DNA of 64,000 nt from JAZKDW01 sp040387375. GTDB lineage: Bacteria > Pseudomonadota > Gammaproteobacteria > Burkholderiales > Burkholderiaceae_D. The translations under genes were made by a program, and so were the position numbers. Positions 35,021 to 44,915 of this stretch are shown in pieces. The notes under the pieces were generated by a model. That model saw nothing but the letters and a program-made list of their open reading frames with translations. It made no database searches and was not told the DNA's origin. The stretch is taken from contig JAZKDW010000004.1 of assembly GCA_040387375.1 (NCBI GenBank), positions 62,001 through 126,000 on the forward strand, read 5' to 3'. The stretch's first letter is position 1; each line of letters opens with the position of its first letter.

Positions 35021-38000
35021 ATGCCGGATCAATCGACGACCGACTCTGCTGATTTGTGCGACGCCCTATCGCTCCCCGCAACACCACTTGCCCCCGTACA
35101 GCTGGACGATAAATACACGCAGTGGTCAGGCAGCATCCTGCTGTCGGGCATCCAGGCCCTGGTGCGCCTGCCGCTGCTGCAGCGTCAACGCGATCTGGCG
35201 GCCGGACTCAATACGGCCGGCTTCATTTCAGGCTACCGCGGATCGCCGCTGGGCGGACTGGACGAAGCCCTGTGGAAAGCCCAGAAACATCTGGATCGCC
35301 ATCACGTCAGGTTCAACCCCGGCACCAATGAAGACATGGCGGCAACCGCCGTCTGGGGCACGCAGCAAGTTGACCTGATCGGCCCCTCGAAATACGACGG
35401 CGTGTTTTCCATGTGGTACGGCAAGGGGCCGGGCGTCGACCGCTGCGGCGACGTCTTCAAGCACATGAACCATGCCGGCACCGCCACACATGGCGGTGTG
35501 CTGCTGGTCGCAGGCGACGATCACGGCGCCTACTCGTCGACGCTGCCGCACCAGTCCGACCATCTGTTTTCCGCCGCCATGATTCCAATGCTCTACCCCA
35601 GCAATGTCCAGGAATATCTGGACCTGGGATTGCACGGCTGGGCCATGTCGCGCTTTTCCGGCTGCGCGGTGGGATTCAAGGCGCTCGCCGATACGGTCGA
35701 ATCGACCGCCTCCGTGGATGCCAACCCTTTCCGTGTGCAAATCAGGTTGCCCGAAGACTTCGTGATGCCGGCAGGCGGCCTGAACGCGCGGCTGTCCACC
35801 GACACGCTGGGATTGCAGGCGCGCAAGCAGGAAGCGCTGATGCAGGATTATAAGATCTACGCGGCGCTGGCCTACGCGCGCCTGAACCGCCTCAATCACA
35901 TCACCGTCGACAGCCCGCAGGCGCGGCTCGGCATCATCGCCTCCGGCAAATCCTACCTCGACGTGCTGGAGGCAATGGCTGAACTGGGGATCAACGAGAC
36001 CATGGCGGCCGACATCGGCATACGCCTGTTCAAGGTGGCGATGCCGTGGCCGCTGGAGCCCGATCGCGTACGCGAGTTTGCCAAGGGACTGGATGAAATC
36101 CTGGTGGTCGAAGAGAAGCGCCAGATCGTCGAGTATCAGTTGAAGGAACAGTTATACAACTGGGATGATGCGGTGCGGCCGCGGGTGATCGGCAAGTTCG
36201 ACGAAAAAGGCGAGTGGGTGGCGCCGCGCGGAGAATGGCTGCTGACGTCCAAGGCTGACTTTTCCGTGGCGCAGATTGCGCGCGTGATCGCCAGCCGGAT
36301 CGCACGTTTTCACACCAGCGATCTGATCCGCGCCCGGCTGGCCTTCCTCGAGGCGAAGGACGTGGTGCTCGCCCGTGCCGTAGGTACACCGGCGCGGCCG
36401 GCCTATTATTGTTCCGGCTGCCCGCACAATACGTCGACCAAAGTCCCGGAAGGCAGTTTTGCGCTGGCGGGCATCGGCTGCCATGTGATGGCGACTGCGA
36501 TTTATCCCGAATACAATAAAACCACCACACACATGGGTGGTGAAGGTGCGCCATGGATAGGCCAGGCGCCGTTCTCCGAAGTGCAGCATGTGTTCGCCAA
36601 CCTCGGTGATGGCACCTATTTCCATTCCGGCTCGCTGGCGATCCGCGCAGCGATCGCGGCGAAGGTCAACATCACCTACAAGATTCTCTACAACGATGCG
36701 GTTGCCATGACCGGCGGCCAGCCGGTGGACGGCATTACCTCGGTACCGATGATTGCGCAGCAAATGGCGGCAGAAGGTGTCCGGCGCATCGCGCTTGTCA
36801 CCGAAGACCTCGGGCGCTACACCGATCGCGCCGGTTTGCCGGCGTGCGTGAGCCTGCATGATCGCGCCGAGATGGACGCGGTGCAGCGTGAACTGCGCGA
36901 ATTTGCCGGCGCCTCGGTGCTGATTTATGACCAGACCTGCGCCGCCGAAAAACGCCGCCGCCGCAAGAAAAAGGAATACCCCGATCCCGACCAGCGCCTG
37001 TTCATCAACGAGGCGGTATGCGAGGGCTGCGGCGATTGCGGCGTGCAGTCGAACTGCACCTCGCTCATGCCGCTGGAAACCGAATTCGGCCGCAAGCGCG
37101 CCATCGACCAGTCTTCCTGCAACAAGGATTATTCGTGCCTCAAGGGTTTCTGCCCCAGCTTTGTCACCGTCGAAGGCGGCAAGCTGAAAAAGCCAAAGGC
37201 CAGCGCCGCGCAGGACCACGATTTTGGCCCTGTGCCGGAGCCGCAGCTGCCGGCCTGCGACCAGCCCTTCAATATCCTGATCAACGGCATCGGCGGTACC
37301 GGCGTGATCACCATCGGCGCGCTGATTGGCATGGCGGCTCACCTGGAACGCAAGGACGTCACGGTGCTCGACATGACCGGGATGTCGCAGAAGAACGGCT
37401 CGGTCACCTCGCATATCCGCATTGCCAGCACGCGCGGCACGATTCGCGCAGTGCGTATTGCCACCGGCGAGGCGGATTTCATTTTAGGATGCGACATGCT
37501 GTCGACCGGCTCTTATGACGCCATGTCCAAGATGCGCGCCGGCCGCACCCGGGTAGTGGTCAATACCCACGAACAGCCGCCCGGCGAGTTCACGAAAAAT
37601 CCGGACTGGCAGTATCCATCCGGCGATGTGCGCGCACTGATCAATGAATCGGTAGATCAGAAGGCCGATTTCATCGATGCCACCAGGCTGGCGACCGGCC
37701 TGATGGGGGATGCGATCGCGGCCAACCTGTTCATGCTTGGATACGCTTATCAAAAAGGGGGCATTCCGCTGACCGAGGCAGCCCTGCTGCGGGCGATCGA
37801 ATTGAACGGCGTCGCGGTCGAATCGAACAAGAAAAGTTTTTCATGGGGGCGCCGCGCCGCCGTTGATTTCAAACTGGTCGAAAACATCGCACTGCCGGCA
37901 AAGGCTGTGCTGATTCAGATGCCGCAAAGTCTGGACACCCTGATAGAACGCCGCGTTGCGTTCCTTGCCGACTACCAGGACCAGGGTTATGCGGCGACGT

Positions 38001-38584
38001 ACCGGATGCTGGTCGACCAGGTGCGCAGTGCCGAAGCGCAGCTAGGCGCAGGGTCCCGCCTGGCATCGGCGGTGGCGAAAAACTATTTCAAGCTGATGGC
38101 ATACAAGGATGAGTATGAAGTGGCGCGCCTGTACACCAGCGGCCGGTTTGAACAGCAGTTGAACGATCAGTTCGAAGGTGATTTCACGCTGAAATTCAAT
38201 CTGGCGCCACCGCTTTTTTCAAAGAAGGACGGCAAAGGCCATCTGGTCAAGGCGCAGTACGGCAGCTGGGTATGGCAGGCTTTCCGGCTGCTGGCGAGGA
38301 TGAAAAAACTGCGTGGAACGAAACTGGATATTTTCGGTTACACCCAGGAGCGAAAGACTGAACGCCAGTTGATCGAGGAATATCGTTCGACGATGCAGAT
38401 GGTCAGCGCCGGCCTGAACCGCGACAACCTGGCGGCGGCGATCGGTCTGGCCAGTCTGCCGGAAAAAATCCGCGGCTTCGGCCACGTGAAGGAAAAGGCG
38501 ATTGCCGAAGCCCGCGTGAAAAAGGAACAGCTACTGGCAGACTATTCGACGGATCCGGCAGTGAAGATGTCCAGTGCCGCGTAA
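35021..38584 (+). CDS. Fused indolepyruvate ferredoxin oxidoreductase-type 2-oxoacid oxidoreductase
   Basis: About 1187 residues, the length of the fused IorAB-type enzymes of proteobacteria that oxidatively decarboxylate aryl-pyruvates or other 2-oxoacids to acyl-CoA. The N-terminal pyrimidine-binding part has TAGFISGYRGSPLGGLDEAL. The thiamine-diphosphate motif GDGTYFHSG...NDAV is near residue 530. A ferredoxin-like cluster domain (CEGCGDCG and CLKGFCPSF) is at about residue 665-720. The gamma-type domain (INGIGGTGVITIGALIGMAA) begins near 750. The start at 35021 follows GGAG; a TTG four codons earlier is possible. It may work on an oxo-acid side chain in this pathway. Confidence 0.95.
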   Translation: MPDQSTTDSADLCDALSLPATPLAPVQLDDKYTQWSGSILLSGIQALVRLPLLQRQRDLAAGLNTAGFISGYRGSPLGGLDEALWKAQKHLDRHHVRFNPGTNEDMAATAVWGTQQVDLIGPSKYDGVFSMWYGKGPGVDRCGDVFKHMNHAGTATHGGVLLVAGDDHGAYSSTLPHQSDHLFSAAMIPMLYPSNVQEYLDLGLHGWAMSRFSGCAVGFKALADTVESTASVDANPFRVQIRLPEDFVMPAGGLNARLSTDTLGLQARKQEALMQDYKIYAALAYARLNRLNHITVDSPQARLGIIASGKSYLDVLEAMAELGINETMAADIGIRLFKVAMPWPLEPDRVREFAKGLDEILVVEEKRQIVEYQLKEQLYNWDDAVRPRVIGKFDEKGEWVAPRGEWLLTSKADFSVAQIARVIASRIARFHTSDLIRARLAFLEAKDVVLARAVGTPARPAYYCSGCPHNTSTKVPEGSFALAGIGCHVMATAIYPEYNKTTTHMGGEGAPWIGQAPFSEVQHVFANLGDGTYFHSGSLAIRAAIAAKVNITYKILYNDAVAMTGGQPVDGITSVPMIAQQMAAEGVRRIALVTEDLGRYTDRAGLPACVSLHDRAEMDAVQRELREFAGASVLIYDQTCAAEKRRRRKKKEYPDPDQRLFINEAVCEGCGDCGVQSNCTSLMPLETEFGRKRAIDQSSCNKDYSCLKGFCPSFVTVEGGKLKKPKASAAQDHDFGPVPEPQLPACDQPFNILINGIGGTGVITIGALIGMAAHLERKDVTVLDMTGMSQKNGSVTSHIRIASTRGTIRAVRIATGEADFILGCDMLSTGSYDAMSKMRAGRTRVVVNTHEQPPGEFTKNPDWQYPSGDVRALINESVDQKADFIDATRLATGLMGDAIAANLFMLGYAYQKGGIPLTEAALLRAIELNGVAVESNKKSFSWGRRAAVDFKLVENIALPAKAVLIQMPQSLDTLIERRVAFLADYQDQGYAATYRMLVDQVRSAEAQLGAGSRLASAVAKNYFKLMAYKDEYEVARLYTSGRFEQQLNDQFEGDFTLKFNLAPPLFSKKDGKGHLVKAQYGSWVWQAFRLLARMKKLRGTKLDIFGYTQERKTERQLIEEYRSTMQMVSAGLNRDNLAAAIGLASLPEKIRGFGHVKEKAIAEARVKKEQLLADYSTDPAVKMSSAA

Positions 38585-38771
38585 TTGAAGGACCAGACGT
38601 CCGGCCGGCGATCAACATGGCGCGGCTGGACTGATTTGCCAGGCAGTCAAACATCATTCCTGCCTGCGCCAGGTATGATTGCCTCCGGCTTCAAGCCTCC
38701 ATCAGCGCACGTGGTACTATTTCCGCCGTCTGCCGTCCGCCTCTTCCATCATCGTTACCTGACATTGGTAA

Positions 38772-39959
38772 ATGCATAAGCTTCTGACACTGATCCTGGC
38801 CGGCCTGTCCATGGTTGGCCCGCTCGCGATCGACACCTATCTGCCATCGTTTCCCGCCATCGGCCAGGACTTCGGTGTCAGCCCCTTGCTGGTACAGCAA
38901 ACCTTGAGCGTGTTTCTGTTCACCTTCGCTTTCATGATGCTGTTTTATGGCACCTTGTCCGATTCGTTCGGGCGCCGGCCCGTGATTCTCGTCGCGCTGA
39001 TCGTGTATACGCTGGCCTCCGCCGGCGCCGCCTTTGCGCCGAGTTTTGGCTGGCTGCTGGTGTGCCGCGCGTTGCAAGGCCTGTCGGCCGGCGCCGGCTC
39101 GGTGATAGGGCGGGCGATTGTGCAGGATCGCTTTTCCGGCGCCGAAGCACAACGCATGGTGTCGCACATCATGATGGTATTCGGCCTCGCGCCAGCGATC
39201 GCACCGATCCTCGGCGGATGGCTGCATGTCGCTTTCGGATGGCGCTCCACTTTCATTTTTCTCAGCGCCTTTGGCCTGCTGATGTTTGTTGCCAGCTACC
39301 GGGCCCTGCCCGAGAGTTTGCCGGCGCAGTCGCGCCACCCGTTTCATATTTTGCCGATAGCCCGGAATTACTGGAAGGTCTTGCGGCATCCGCAATTCGT
39401 GTTAATGGCGCTCGCGCTCGGCACCGCCTTCAGCGGCTTCGCGCTGTACATCGGATCGGCAGCCAATTTTGTAATGAACATCCTGCATTTGCCGGAAACC
39501 GCATTTGGCTGGCTGTTCATTCCACTCATCAGCGGCCTGGTGATCGGATCCGCGGTGGCAGCCAAATATGCAGCGCGGATCGCGCCGGGGAAAATGATCT
39601 GGATCGGTTATGCGGTCATGGCAGTGGCGACGCTTGCGAGCGTCAGCTACAACTATCTGTTCACCGCGACCGTGCCGTGGGCCGTTCTGCCGCTGATGCT
39701 GTATGCGTTCGGCCTGGCGCTGATCATGTCGCCCGTGTCGGTCCTCGCGCTGGAACTGTTTCCGGACAACCGGGGTCTTGCCGCATCGATGCAGTCGTTT
39801 GTGCAGATGCTGACCTTCGCAGTGGTGTCCGGCCTGGTGGCGCCCCTGCTGTTCGACAGCGCGTTCAAACTGGCCTGCGGGGTTCTTGGCGGACTGCTAT
39901 TGAGCGCGCTGTGCTGGAGGCTGGCACGGACCGCCGCGCACCATCCGACAGCGCATTGA
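38772..39959 (+). CDS. Bcr/CflA-type MFS exporter
   Basis: 395 residues with about twelve hydrophobic helices. The N-terminus LAIDTYLPSFPAIGQDFG and GTLSDSFGRRPVIL match the Bcr/CflA drug:H+ antiporter subgroup of the major facilitator superfamily. It exports toxic small molecules across the inner membrane; here it may release pathway intermediates. It follows the fused oxidoreductase on the same strand after 187 bases and converges on the flavoprotein operon. Confidence 0.94.
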   Translation: MHKLLTLILAGLSMVGPLAIDTYLPSFPAIGQDFGVSPLLVQQTLSVFLFTFAFMMLFYGTLSDSFGRRPVILVALIVYTLASAGAAFAPSFGWLLVCRALQGLSAGAGSVIGRAIVQDRFSGAEAQRMVSHIMMVFGLAPAIAPILGGWLHVAFGWRSTFIFLSAFGLLMFVASYRALPESLPAQSRHPFHILPIARNYWKVLRHPQFVLMALALGTAFSGFALYIGSAANFVMNILHLPETAFGWLFIPLISGLVIGSAVAAKYAARIAPGKMIWIGYAVMAVATLASVSYNYLFTATVPWAVLPLMLYAFGLALIMSPVSVLALELFPDNRGLAASMQSFVQMLTFAVVSGLVAPLLFDSAFKLACGVLGGLLLSALCWRLARTAAHHPTAH

Positions 39960-40026
39960 TATCGTGCGCATGCAAATCAAGCGCTTCTGACGCCGGTCTG
40001 AAATCATCCTCGGCACCTGCCCCATG

Positions 40027-41730
40027 TCAGGACGGCGGCTTGCCAACAATATTCATGACTGCCCGATAGGCGAAGGTCACGGCCGGGCCGAGCGTCACGC
40101 CCGGCCCGGGATACATGCCGCGCATCACGGAACCCATGTCGTTACCGCATGCATACAAGCCGTTGATCGCCTGCCCGGCGCGGTCAAGCACACGTGCATC
40201 ACAATCGGTAAACAAGCCGACCGTCGTTCCGATCGAACACGGATAAATGGTGACTGCATAGTATGGTCCGCTTTCCATGGGCGCCATGCACGGATTAGGC
40301 GCACATTCGGGATCGCCATTAAATTGGTTAAGCACGGCATTGCCTCGCCCAAAAGCTGTGTCGACTCCGGTTTTGGCATCACGATTATGTTGTTCGATCG
40401 TGAGCGCGAAGCCGGCCGGATCGATGCCGATGCTGCGGGCGAGCGCGTCCAGCGTGTCGGCACGATGCAGATAGCCAGCGGCAATATAGCGACTCAGGCG
40501 GCCAACGACCGGGCGGATCAGGCCCAATCCGTAGCGCCGTATGAAACGATGATCGCAGATCAGCCATGCGGGAATCGTCGGCGCTTCCCGATTCGCATTG
40601 AACATGGCCATCACGAAATCATGATATGAATCGGCCTCGTTGACGAAGCGCTTTCCGGATTTGTTGACTGCGATCAGACCGGGCTTGCCGCGGTCCATGT
40701 GACCATGGATCCAAAGCGTTTCGCTTCCATCCCGGTTTTTCATCACCGAAGCAGGTGACCAGAACGCCGGGCTTTCAACCTGGTCGTCGGTATGCGCTCC
40801 AACTGCCCTTGCCGCCTTCATGCCGTCGCCGGTGTTCCCCTCGTAGGTCATCGAATACTCGTGCGGAAACCCGTTCATCAGTTCGCTTCGCAATCCGCGA
40901 TCATGCGCGATACCCCCGGTCGCCAGCACCACGGCGCGCCGCGCACGCACCGCGCGCTGGCCATCCTTGCCGCCCACGATGGCGCCGATCACTGCGGCAT
41001 CGGGCCGGTCGTCTTCCCGGACCAGCCTGATCAGCGGACTATCGACCGCGAGCTTGACCTTCGTCTTGCCCAGACTGAACAGAAAACGCGCCACCAGCGC
41101 GTTACCTATGAGAAGCCGCGTACCACGCGGATAGCGCAGTCGCGACCAGACATGCTTCGCAATGGATGAGGTGGTCTGGCGAAACGCCGTCCATGATGCG
41201 AACGGCCTTAACAACATGGGAATTTCCCGCCGCCCCACCATCATTCCGCCTAACACCATGAATACCGGACGCGGCGGGCGCAGCAGCGCGAAGTCCTTGC
41301 CAAGCTGACGGCCGTCGAAAGGCAGCACCGCAATGTTTCTCCCATAGGCGGAGCCGCCCGGCGCATCGGCATGATAATCGGGATTCTGCGCATGCTGGAA
41401 TTTCACATCGGTATGCTGTTCGAGGTAGGCGATCGCAGCCGGCCCCGCTGCCAGGAAAGCCTCCAGGTAGTCGCTGCGCAGACGGGCGCCCAGTTCTCCA
41501 TGCAGATAATGACGCACGTTTTCGACTGGTTCCGCTCTGCCGGCGCGAACGATAGGAGGCGCCCCGGGAATCCACAATGTGCCGCCCGAGGTGGCGGTCG
41601 TGCCACCGATCAGAGACGATTTTTCGCACAACATCACCGACAATCCCTCGTGCGCGCCGACCAGTGCAGCGGTCAGCCCGGCCGCACCGCTGCCGCAGAC
41701 AAGCAGGTCGACTTCCTCGTCCCATTTCAT
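40027..41730 (-). CDS. FAD-dependent dehydrogenase, 3-ketosteroid-dehydrogenase-like
   Basis: 567 residues. FAD motif DLLVCGSGAAGLTAAL at the N-terminus then CEKSSLIGGTTATSGGTLWI; C-terminus GPYYAVTIYPCSIGTTVGL and GLYACGNDMGSVMRGMYPGPG. It closely resembles the flavoprotein at 18568-20283, so the two are paralogues. Probable role is 1,2-desaturation of a keto or acid ring. The start at 41730 overlaps the upstream gene by four bases; the open frame extends 43 codons upstream but only with arginine-rich sequence. It is the last gene of the ten-gene operon. Confidence 0.92.
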   Translation of the reverse strand: MKWDEEVDLLVCGSGAAGLTAALVGAHEGLSVMLCEKSSLIGGTTATSGGTLWIPGAPPIVRAGRAEPVENVRHYLHGELGARLRSDYLEAFLAAGPAAIAYLEQHTDVKFQHAQNPDYHADAPGGSAYGRNIAVLPFDGRQLGKDFALLRPPRPVFMVLGGMMVGRREIPMLLRPFASWTAFRQTTSSIAKHVWSRLRYPRGTRLLIGNALVARFLFSLGKTKVKLAVDSPLIRLVREDDRPDAAVIGAIVGGKDGQRAVRARRAVVLATGGIAHDRGLRSELMNGFPHEYSMTYEGNTGDGMKAARAVGAHTDDQVESPAFWSPASVMKNRDGSETLWIHGHMDRGKPGLIAVNKSGKRFVNEADSYHDFVMAMFNANREAPTIPAWLICDHRFIRRYGLGLIRPVVGRLSRYIAAGYLHRADTLDALARSIGIDPAGFALTIEQHNRDAKTGVDTAFGRGNAVLNQFNGDPECAPNPCMAPMESGPYYAVTIYPCSIGTTVGLFTDCDARVLDRAGQAINGLYACGNDMGSVMRGMYPGPGVTLGPAVTFAYRAVMNIVGKPPS

Positions 41731-43235
41731 ACGGCTCCCCTGTCGGTGGGTGCTTCCTGCGCGGCGCGCAGGACCGCACGCGCTGCCAGCCTGCCGGAAA
41801 CGAAAGCCCAGGCAATATGATGACCGTGACCTTCGAGCAGCATGCCGCCCTGCCCGCATGAGCCCGCGGCATACAGGCCGGGTACTGGCTCGCCCGCGGC
41901 TCCGCTCACCTGAAGCCGCTCATTCACCGCCAATCCGCCTTCGGTAATTGTGACATAGCCCCGTACGGGGCCAAGCGCATAATAAGGCGCGGTCGCCGGA
42001 CCGTTCATGCCATCGGGTAGCGTGGCCAAAGCCAGCGAGCGTCGCAATTCGCCGGCGTTGGCGCCGATCTTTCGGGCCAGGTCTTCAATGGTGTTGGCAA
42101 CGCTGCAGATGTCCTTGCGCGCGGAGAGATAATCACGCAGATAGGCATACGCAACGCCGGGCGCGGTCGACACGAAGTTGGGCCACGTTTCCAGTTGGGA
42201 TGCCACCCGCCCGTCAAATACGATATAGCCGATATTGCCGTCGGTGGCCGGCAGATGCCGGGCGATATGGCCAAGCTCCAGTTCGACCGCCGCGCCCCGC
42301 TTGTCGACTAGCACCGCGCCGCATCTGAACAGAGTCGGTTCAGGACCGAGCGCGGTGGTAAGAAAGCGCATCACGACTGGCCGCATCAATTGGTGCGGCA
42401 GCCGTTCAAGGCCCCAGCCTATCATGCGCGCCAGCACTCTTGCCGGCGGTATCCGCTGCATCCAGTTCGATGGCGCAGGAACAAAGCGCATCCGCGGCGC
42501 GTTTGCATGATGGCCATTGACGATGGTTGCGCCGTACCGCTCAGCCACTTCGATGCCCTCCCCGGTTGCCAGCGGATTGACCGGCTCGGCATCCCGCACC
42601 TCCGGCCCGAAAAAACGCGCCTTGATCCGCGCATTGGCGGCAAAATCGCCAGTGGCAAGAATCACCGCATGGCGTGCATGCCGCGTCTCTCCCGCACTCC
42701 CGTCCGACACGACAACGCCGCTAACGCGCCCATCGGTGAACAGCAGATCGACGAGCTCCCGTCCGCATTCGATCGTCACGCCAAGCCGGCTGCATTCCTT
42801 GAGCAGGAAATAGGGAAATGCCCCTGCATTGGGAATCACATTATGCATGCGGGCCACGCGATGCGGCGGCTCCAGGTTGGGACCGATGAAGGTAACGCCC
42901 AGATCGGTCAGCCATCGGAAGGTCGCCGGCGCCTCCTCGGTCAATAATCGGCGCAACGCCAGATTGTCAGTGGCGGCGACACGGCTGTTGAACAAGCCCA
43001 TGTCTTCGAAATGGGCCTCGCTGCTGTCCTCGATACCGGCGCGGCGCTGATGTTCCGTGCCGCTCGTGGTGTAAGACCCGACTGACCATGCGGTTGTGCC
43101 GCCGGCCTGCGGCGCCTTCTCGACCAGCAGCACGTCCATGCCGGAACGGGCAGCCTCGATCGCAGCGGCCATGCCGGCGCCACCTGCACCGACGATCACG
43201 ATATCGTGCTCCTTTCCGCCCGCCGTGATATTCAT
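41727..43235 (-). CDS. FAD-dependent oxidoreductase, fumarate-reductase/ketosteroid-dehydrogenase superfamily
   Basis: 502 residues. FAD motif DIVIVGAGGAGMAAAIEAAR, then LLVEKAPQAGGTTAWSVGSY, and a C-terminal GLYAAGSCGQGGMLLEGHGHHIAWA. It differs from the two ketosteroid-dehydrogenase-like proteins (18568, 40027) and from 43232. No fumarate-binding Arg motif is seen in the C-terminal loop. It overlaps both neighbours by four bases, so three flavoproteins are translated as one coupled set. Substrate unknown. Confidence 0.9.
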   Translation of the reverse strand: MNITAGGKEHDIVIVGAGGAGMAAAIEAARSGMDVLLVEKAPQAGGTTAWSVGSYTTSGTEHQRRAGIEDSSEAHFEDMGLFNSRVAATDNLALRRLLTEEAPATFRWLTDLGVTFIGPNLEPPHRVARMHNVIPNAGAFPYFLLKECSRLGVTIECGRELVDLLFTDGRVSGVVVSDGSAGETRHARHAVILATGDFAANARIKARFFGPEVRDAEPVNPLATGEGIEVAERYGATIVNGHHANAPRMRFVPAPSNWMQRIPPARVLARMIGWGLERLPHQLMRPVVMRFLTTALGPEPTLFRCGAVLVDKRGAAVELELGHIARHLPATDGNIGYIVFDGRVASQLETWPNFVSTAPGVAYAYLRDYLSARKDICSVANTIEDLARKIGANAGELRRSLALATLPDGMNGPATAPYYALGPVRGYVTITEGGLAVNERLQVSGAAGEPVPGLYAAGSCGQGGMLLEGHGHHIAWAFVSGRLAARAVLRAAQEAPTDRGAV

Positions 43236-44614
43236 CGCGAGAGTCCCATCCGAGCCAGCACGGATTCGGCGGCGATACGCCCGAATACCAAGGCCTTGAC
43301 CAGTGACGAACCGGTCATGTAAGCCTCGCCGTGAAAACCGCCGATGACCTCACCCGCCGCGTATAAACCGGGCAATGCTTCTCCCCATACATTTAATACC
43401 GCCATATCGTCGCGCACGCGCAGGCCCGCGTAAGTTGAATTGATAGAGGTGGTGCATGGATAGGCATAGAACGGCCCGTGTTCGATCGGCACGATCGCAC
43501 CATACTCGTGGGCCAGCGCCTGGCGCCCGAACTTGCGGTCACGACCGGTCCGGGTGTCGGCGTTGTAGTCGGATACCGTTTGCTCCAGCGTGCCGGGGTC
43601 GATGCCGATCAGCGCGGCAAGCTCGCCGATCGAAGGCGCCGAGAAAATGCGTTGCTTGCGGAGCGCAGCGGCGAAGTCAAACGACGGCACGCCATCCACC
43701 GACTGCGCAATGACGTGCTGATCGAAAATCTGGAAAGCGCGCGCGTCCGCCTGCAACAGGCAGGCAGCGCCCAGCGTCTTGTATGACTTCGATTCATTGA
43801 CAAAGCGCTGACCCGACAGATTCACGGCGATCGCACCGCGGTAGACCGGAAGCAGCGTCGTGTGTGGCTCCACCGGATCGACTTCGAGGTAACTGCCGAA
43901 CGTGCCCTTGACAAATCCGAGGTCAGCGAATCCGGCGCCATGCTCCCACGCCATCTTGATGCCGTCTCCTTCATTGCCTGGCCCGCCGGCGCGTAGCGCA
44001 GCGCGTATCGTTGGCACAAAAAGCTTGAGCAGATCCTCGCCGCGTGAAAATCCGCCGGTCGCCAGTATGACGCCATGGTTGGCACGTACCACCGATTGTG
44101 CTCCGTCGCGCTCAACTAGCACTTCGTCAATGGGGCCGTCCGGATCGCTGCGGCGCAATCGCATCGCTCGGGCTTCGAGCCACACTATCGCTCCGGCGGA
44201 CGCGATTAACTTCGCGTGCAACAGATTGAGCACAGTGCGTGGATGGGCCGGATGGCTTCGCGGCACCGACTGGCCGGAAGAAATCTGCACTGGCCCGAAA
44301 TGAGCGCCGGCGGCGAGCAGAAACCGGTATTCGTCCAGCTGCCCTTCGACATATCGATCGACCAAAGCGGGATCGCTCTCGCCGCCGCCGACGGCCAGCA
44401 GATCGCGTCGCAGGCGATCCGCATCGTCGTCGATGTCCGCGGCACGCTGCAGGTCGGTGCCTGCGAATGCGAACGATCCGCCGCTCATGACGGTGCTGCC
44501 GCCGATGGATGGCATTTTTTCGAGCATCAGGACAGATGCTCCGTATTCGATGGCGACCAGGGCGGCGCGGTGCGCGGCAAGGCCGGATCCGACAACAATC
44601 AAATCTATGTTCAT
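43232..44614 (-). CDS. FAD-dependent oxidoreductase, tricarballylate-dehydrogenase/fumarate-reductase-like
   Basis: 460 residues. FAD motif DLIVVGSGLAAHRAALVAI, EKMPSIGGSTVMSGGSFAF, and a C-terminal GLYAAGEVIGGFHGEAYMTGSSLVKALVFGR. In soluble fumarate and urocanate reductases the corresponding loop is HGANRLGGN, with an Arg that binds the acid; that Arg is missing here (A-Y-M-T). A dehydrogenase on a different substrate is therefore likelier than a fumarate reductase. It is the first of three overlapping flavoprotein genes. Confidence 0.9.
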   Translation of the reverse strand: MNIDLIVVGSGLAAHRAALVAIEYGASVLMLEKMPSIGGSTVMSGGSFAFAGTDLQRAADIDDDADRLRRDLLAVGGGESDPALVDRYVEGQLDEYRFLLAAGAHFGPVQISSGQSVPRSHPAHPRTVLNLLHAKLIASAGAIVWLEARAMRLRRSDPDGPIDEVLVERDGAQSVVRANHGVILATGGFSRGEDLLKLFVPTIRAALRAGGPGNEGDGIKMAWEHGAGFADLGFVKGTFGSYLEVDPVEPHTTLLPVYRGAIAVNLSGQRFVNESKSYKTLGAACLLQADARAFQIFDQHVIAQSVDGVPSFDFAAALRKQRIFSAPSIGELAALIGIDPGTLEQTVSDYNADTRTGRDRKFGRQALAHEYGAIVPIEHGPFYAYPCTTSINSTYAGLRVRDDMAVLNVWGEALPGLYAAGEVIGGFHGEAYMTGSSLVKALVFGRIAAESVLARMGLSR

Positions 44615-44656
44615 GTCAGGGCACTTCAGGAAATTGGGGACGGTGCGGATTCAGGT

Positions 44657-44905
44657 TCATTTTGGTATCAGCGTATCGGAGACGATGCGTAACACTTCGA
44701 TATAACTGAGCATCAGCCCGCCGGCAAAAAAACCACCGGCCACGCCCGCGCATAGCGCAATGACACTGCCGGCGCTCAGCATGAAATACACGCCGGCGAG
44801 GATGGGCAAGACGCCGGCGAGGATCGACAGGAGGATGCCGTGCCGAACCAGGAAGGCGACCACCGGATAGGAAGGCGGTTTGTATTCGCTGTATTGGCTA
44901 TCCAT
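44657..44905 (-). CDS. Small two-helix membrane protein
   Basis: 82 residues with two hydrophobic segments (about 15-38 and 45-68) joined by a short loop, no known motif that I recognise. It sits 10 bases after the Bug-receptor gene and 42 bases before the flavoprotein gene at 44614, in the same operon. That position suggests a membrane anchor or electron-transfer partner of the flavoproteins, or a remnant-like small subunit of a tripartite tricarboxylate transporter. Both are inference. Confidence 0.7.
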   Translation of the reverse strand: MDSQYSEYKPPSYPVVAFLVRHGILLSILAGVLPILAGVYFMLSAGSVIALCAGVAGGFFAGGLMLSYIEVLRIVSDTLIPK

Positions 44906-44915
44906 GGTTTCGCGC

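Noticed and set aside
36152..37414. A 420-codon minus-strand frame across the fused oxidoreductase
   Set aside because: Antisense to a gene with clear thiamine and iron-sulfur motifs; no features of its own.
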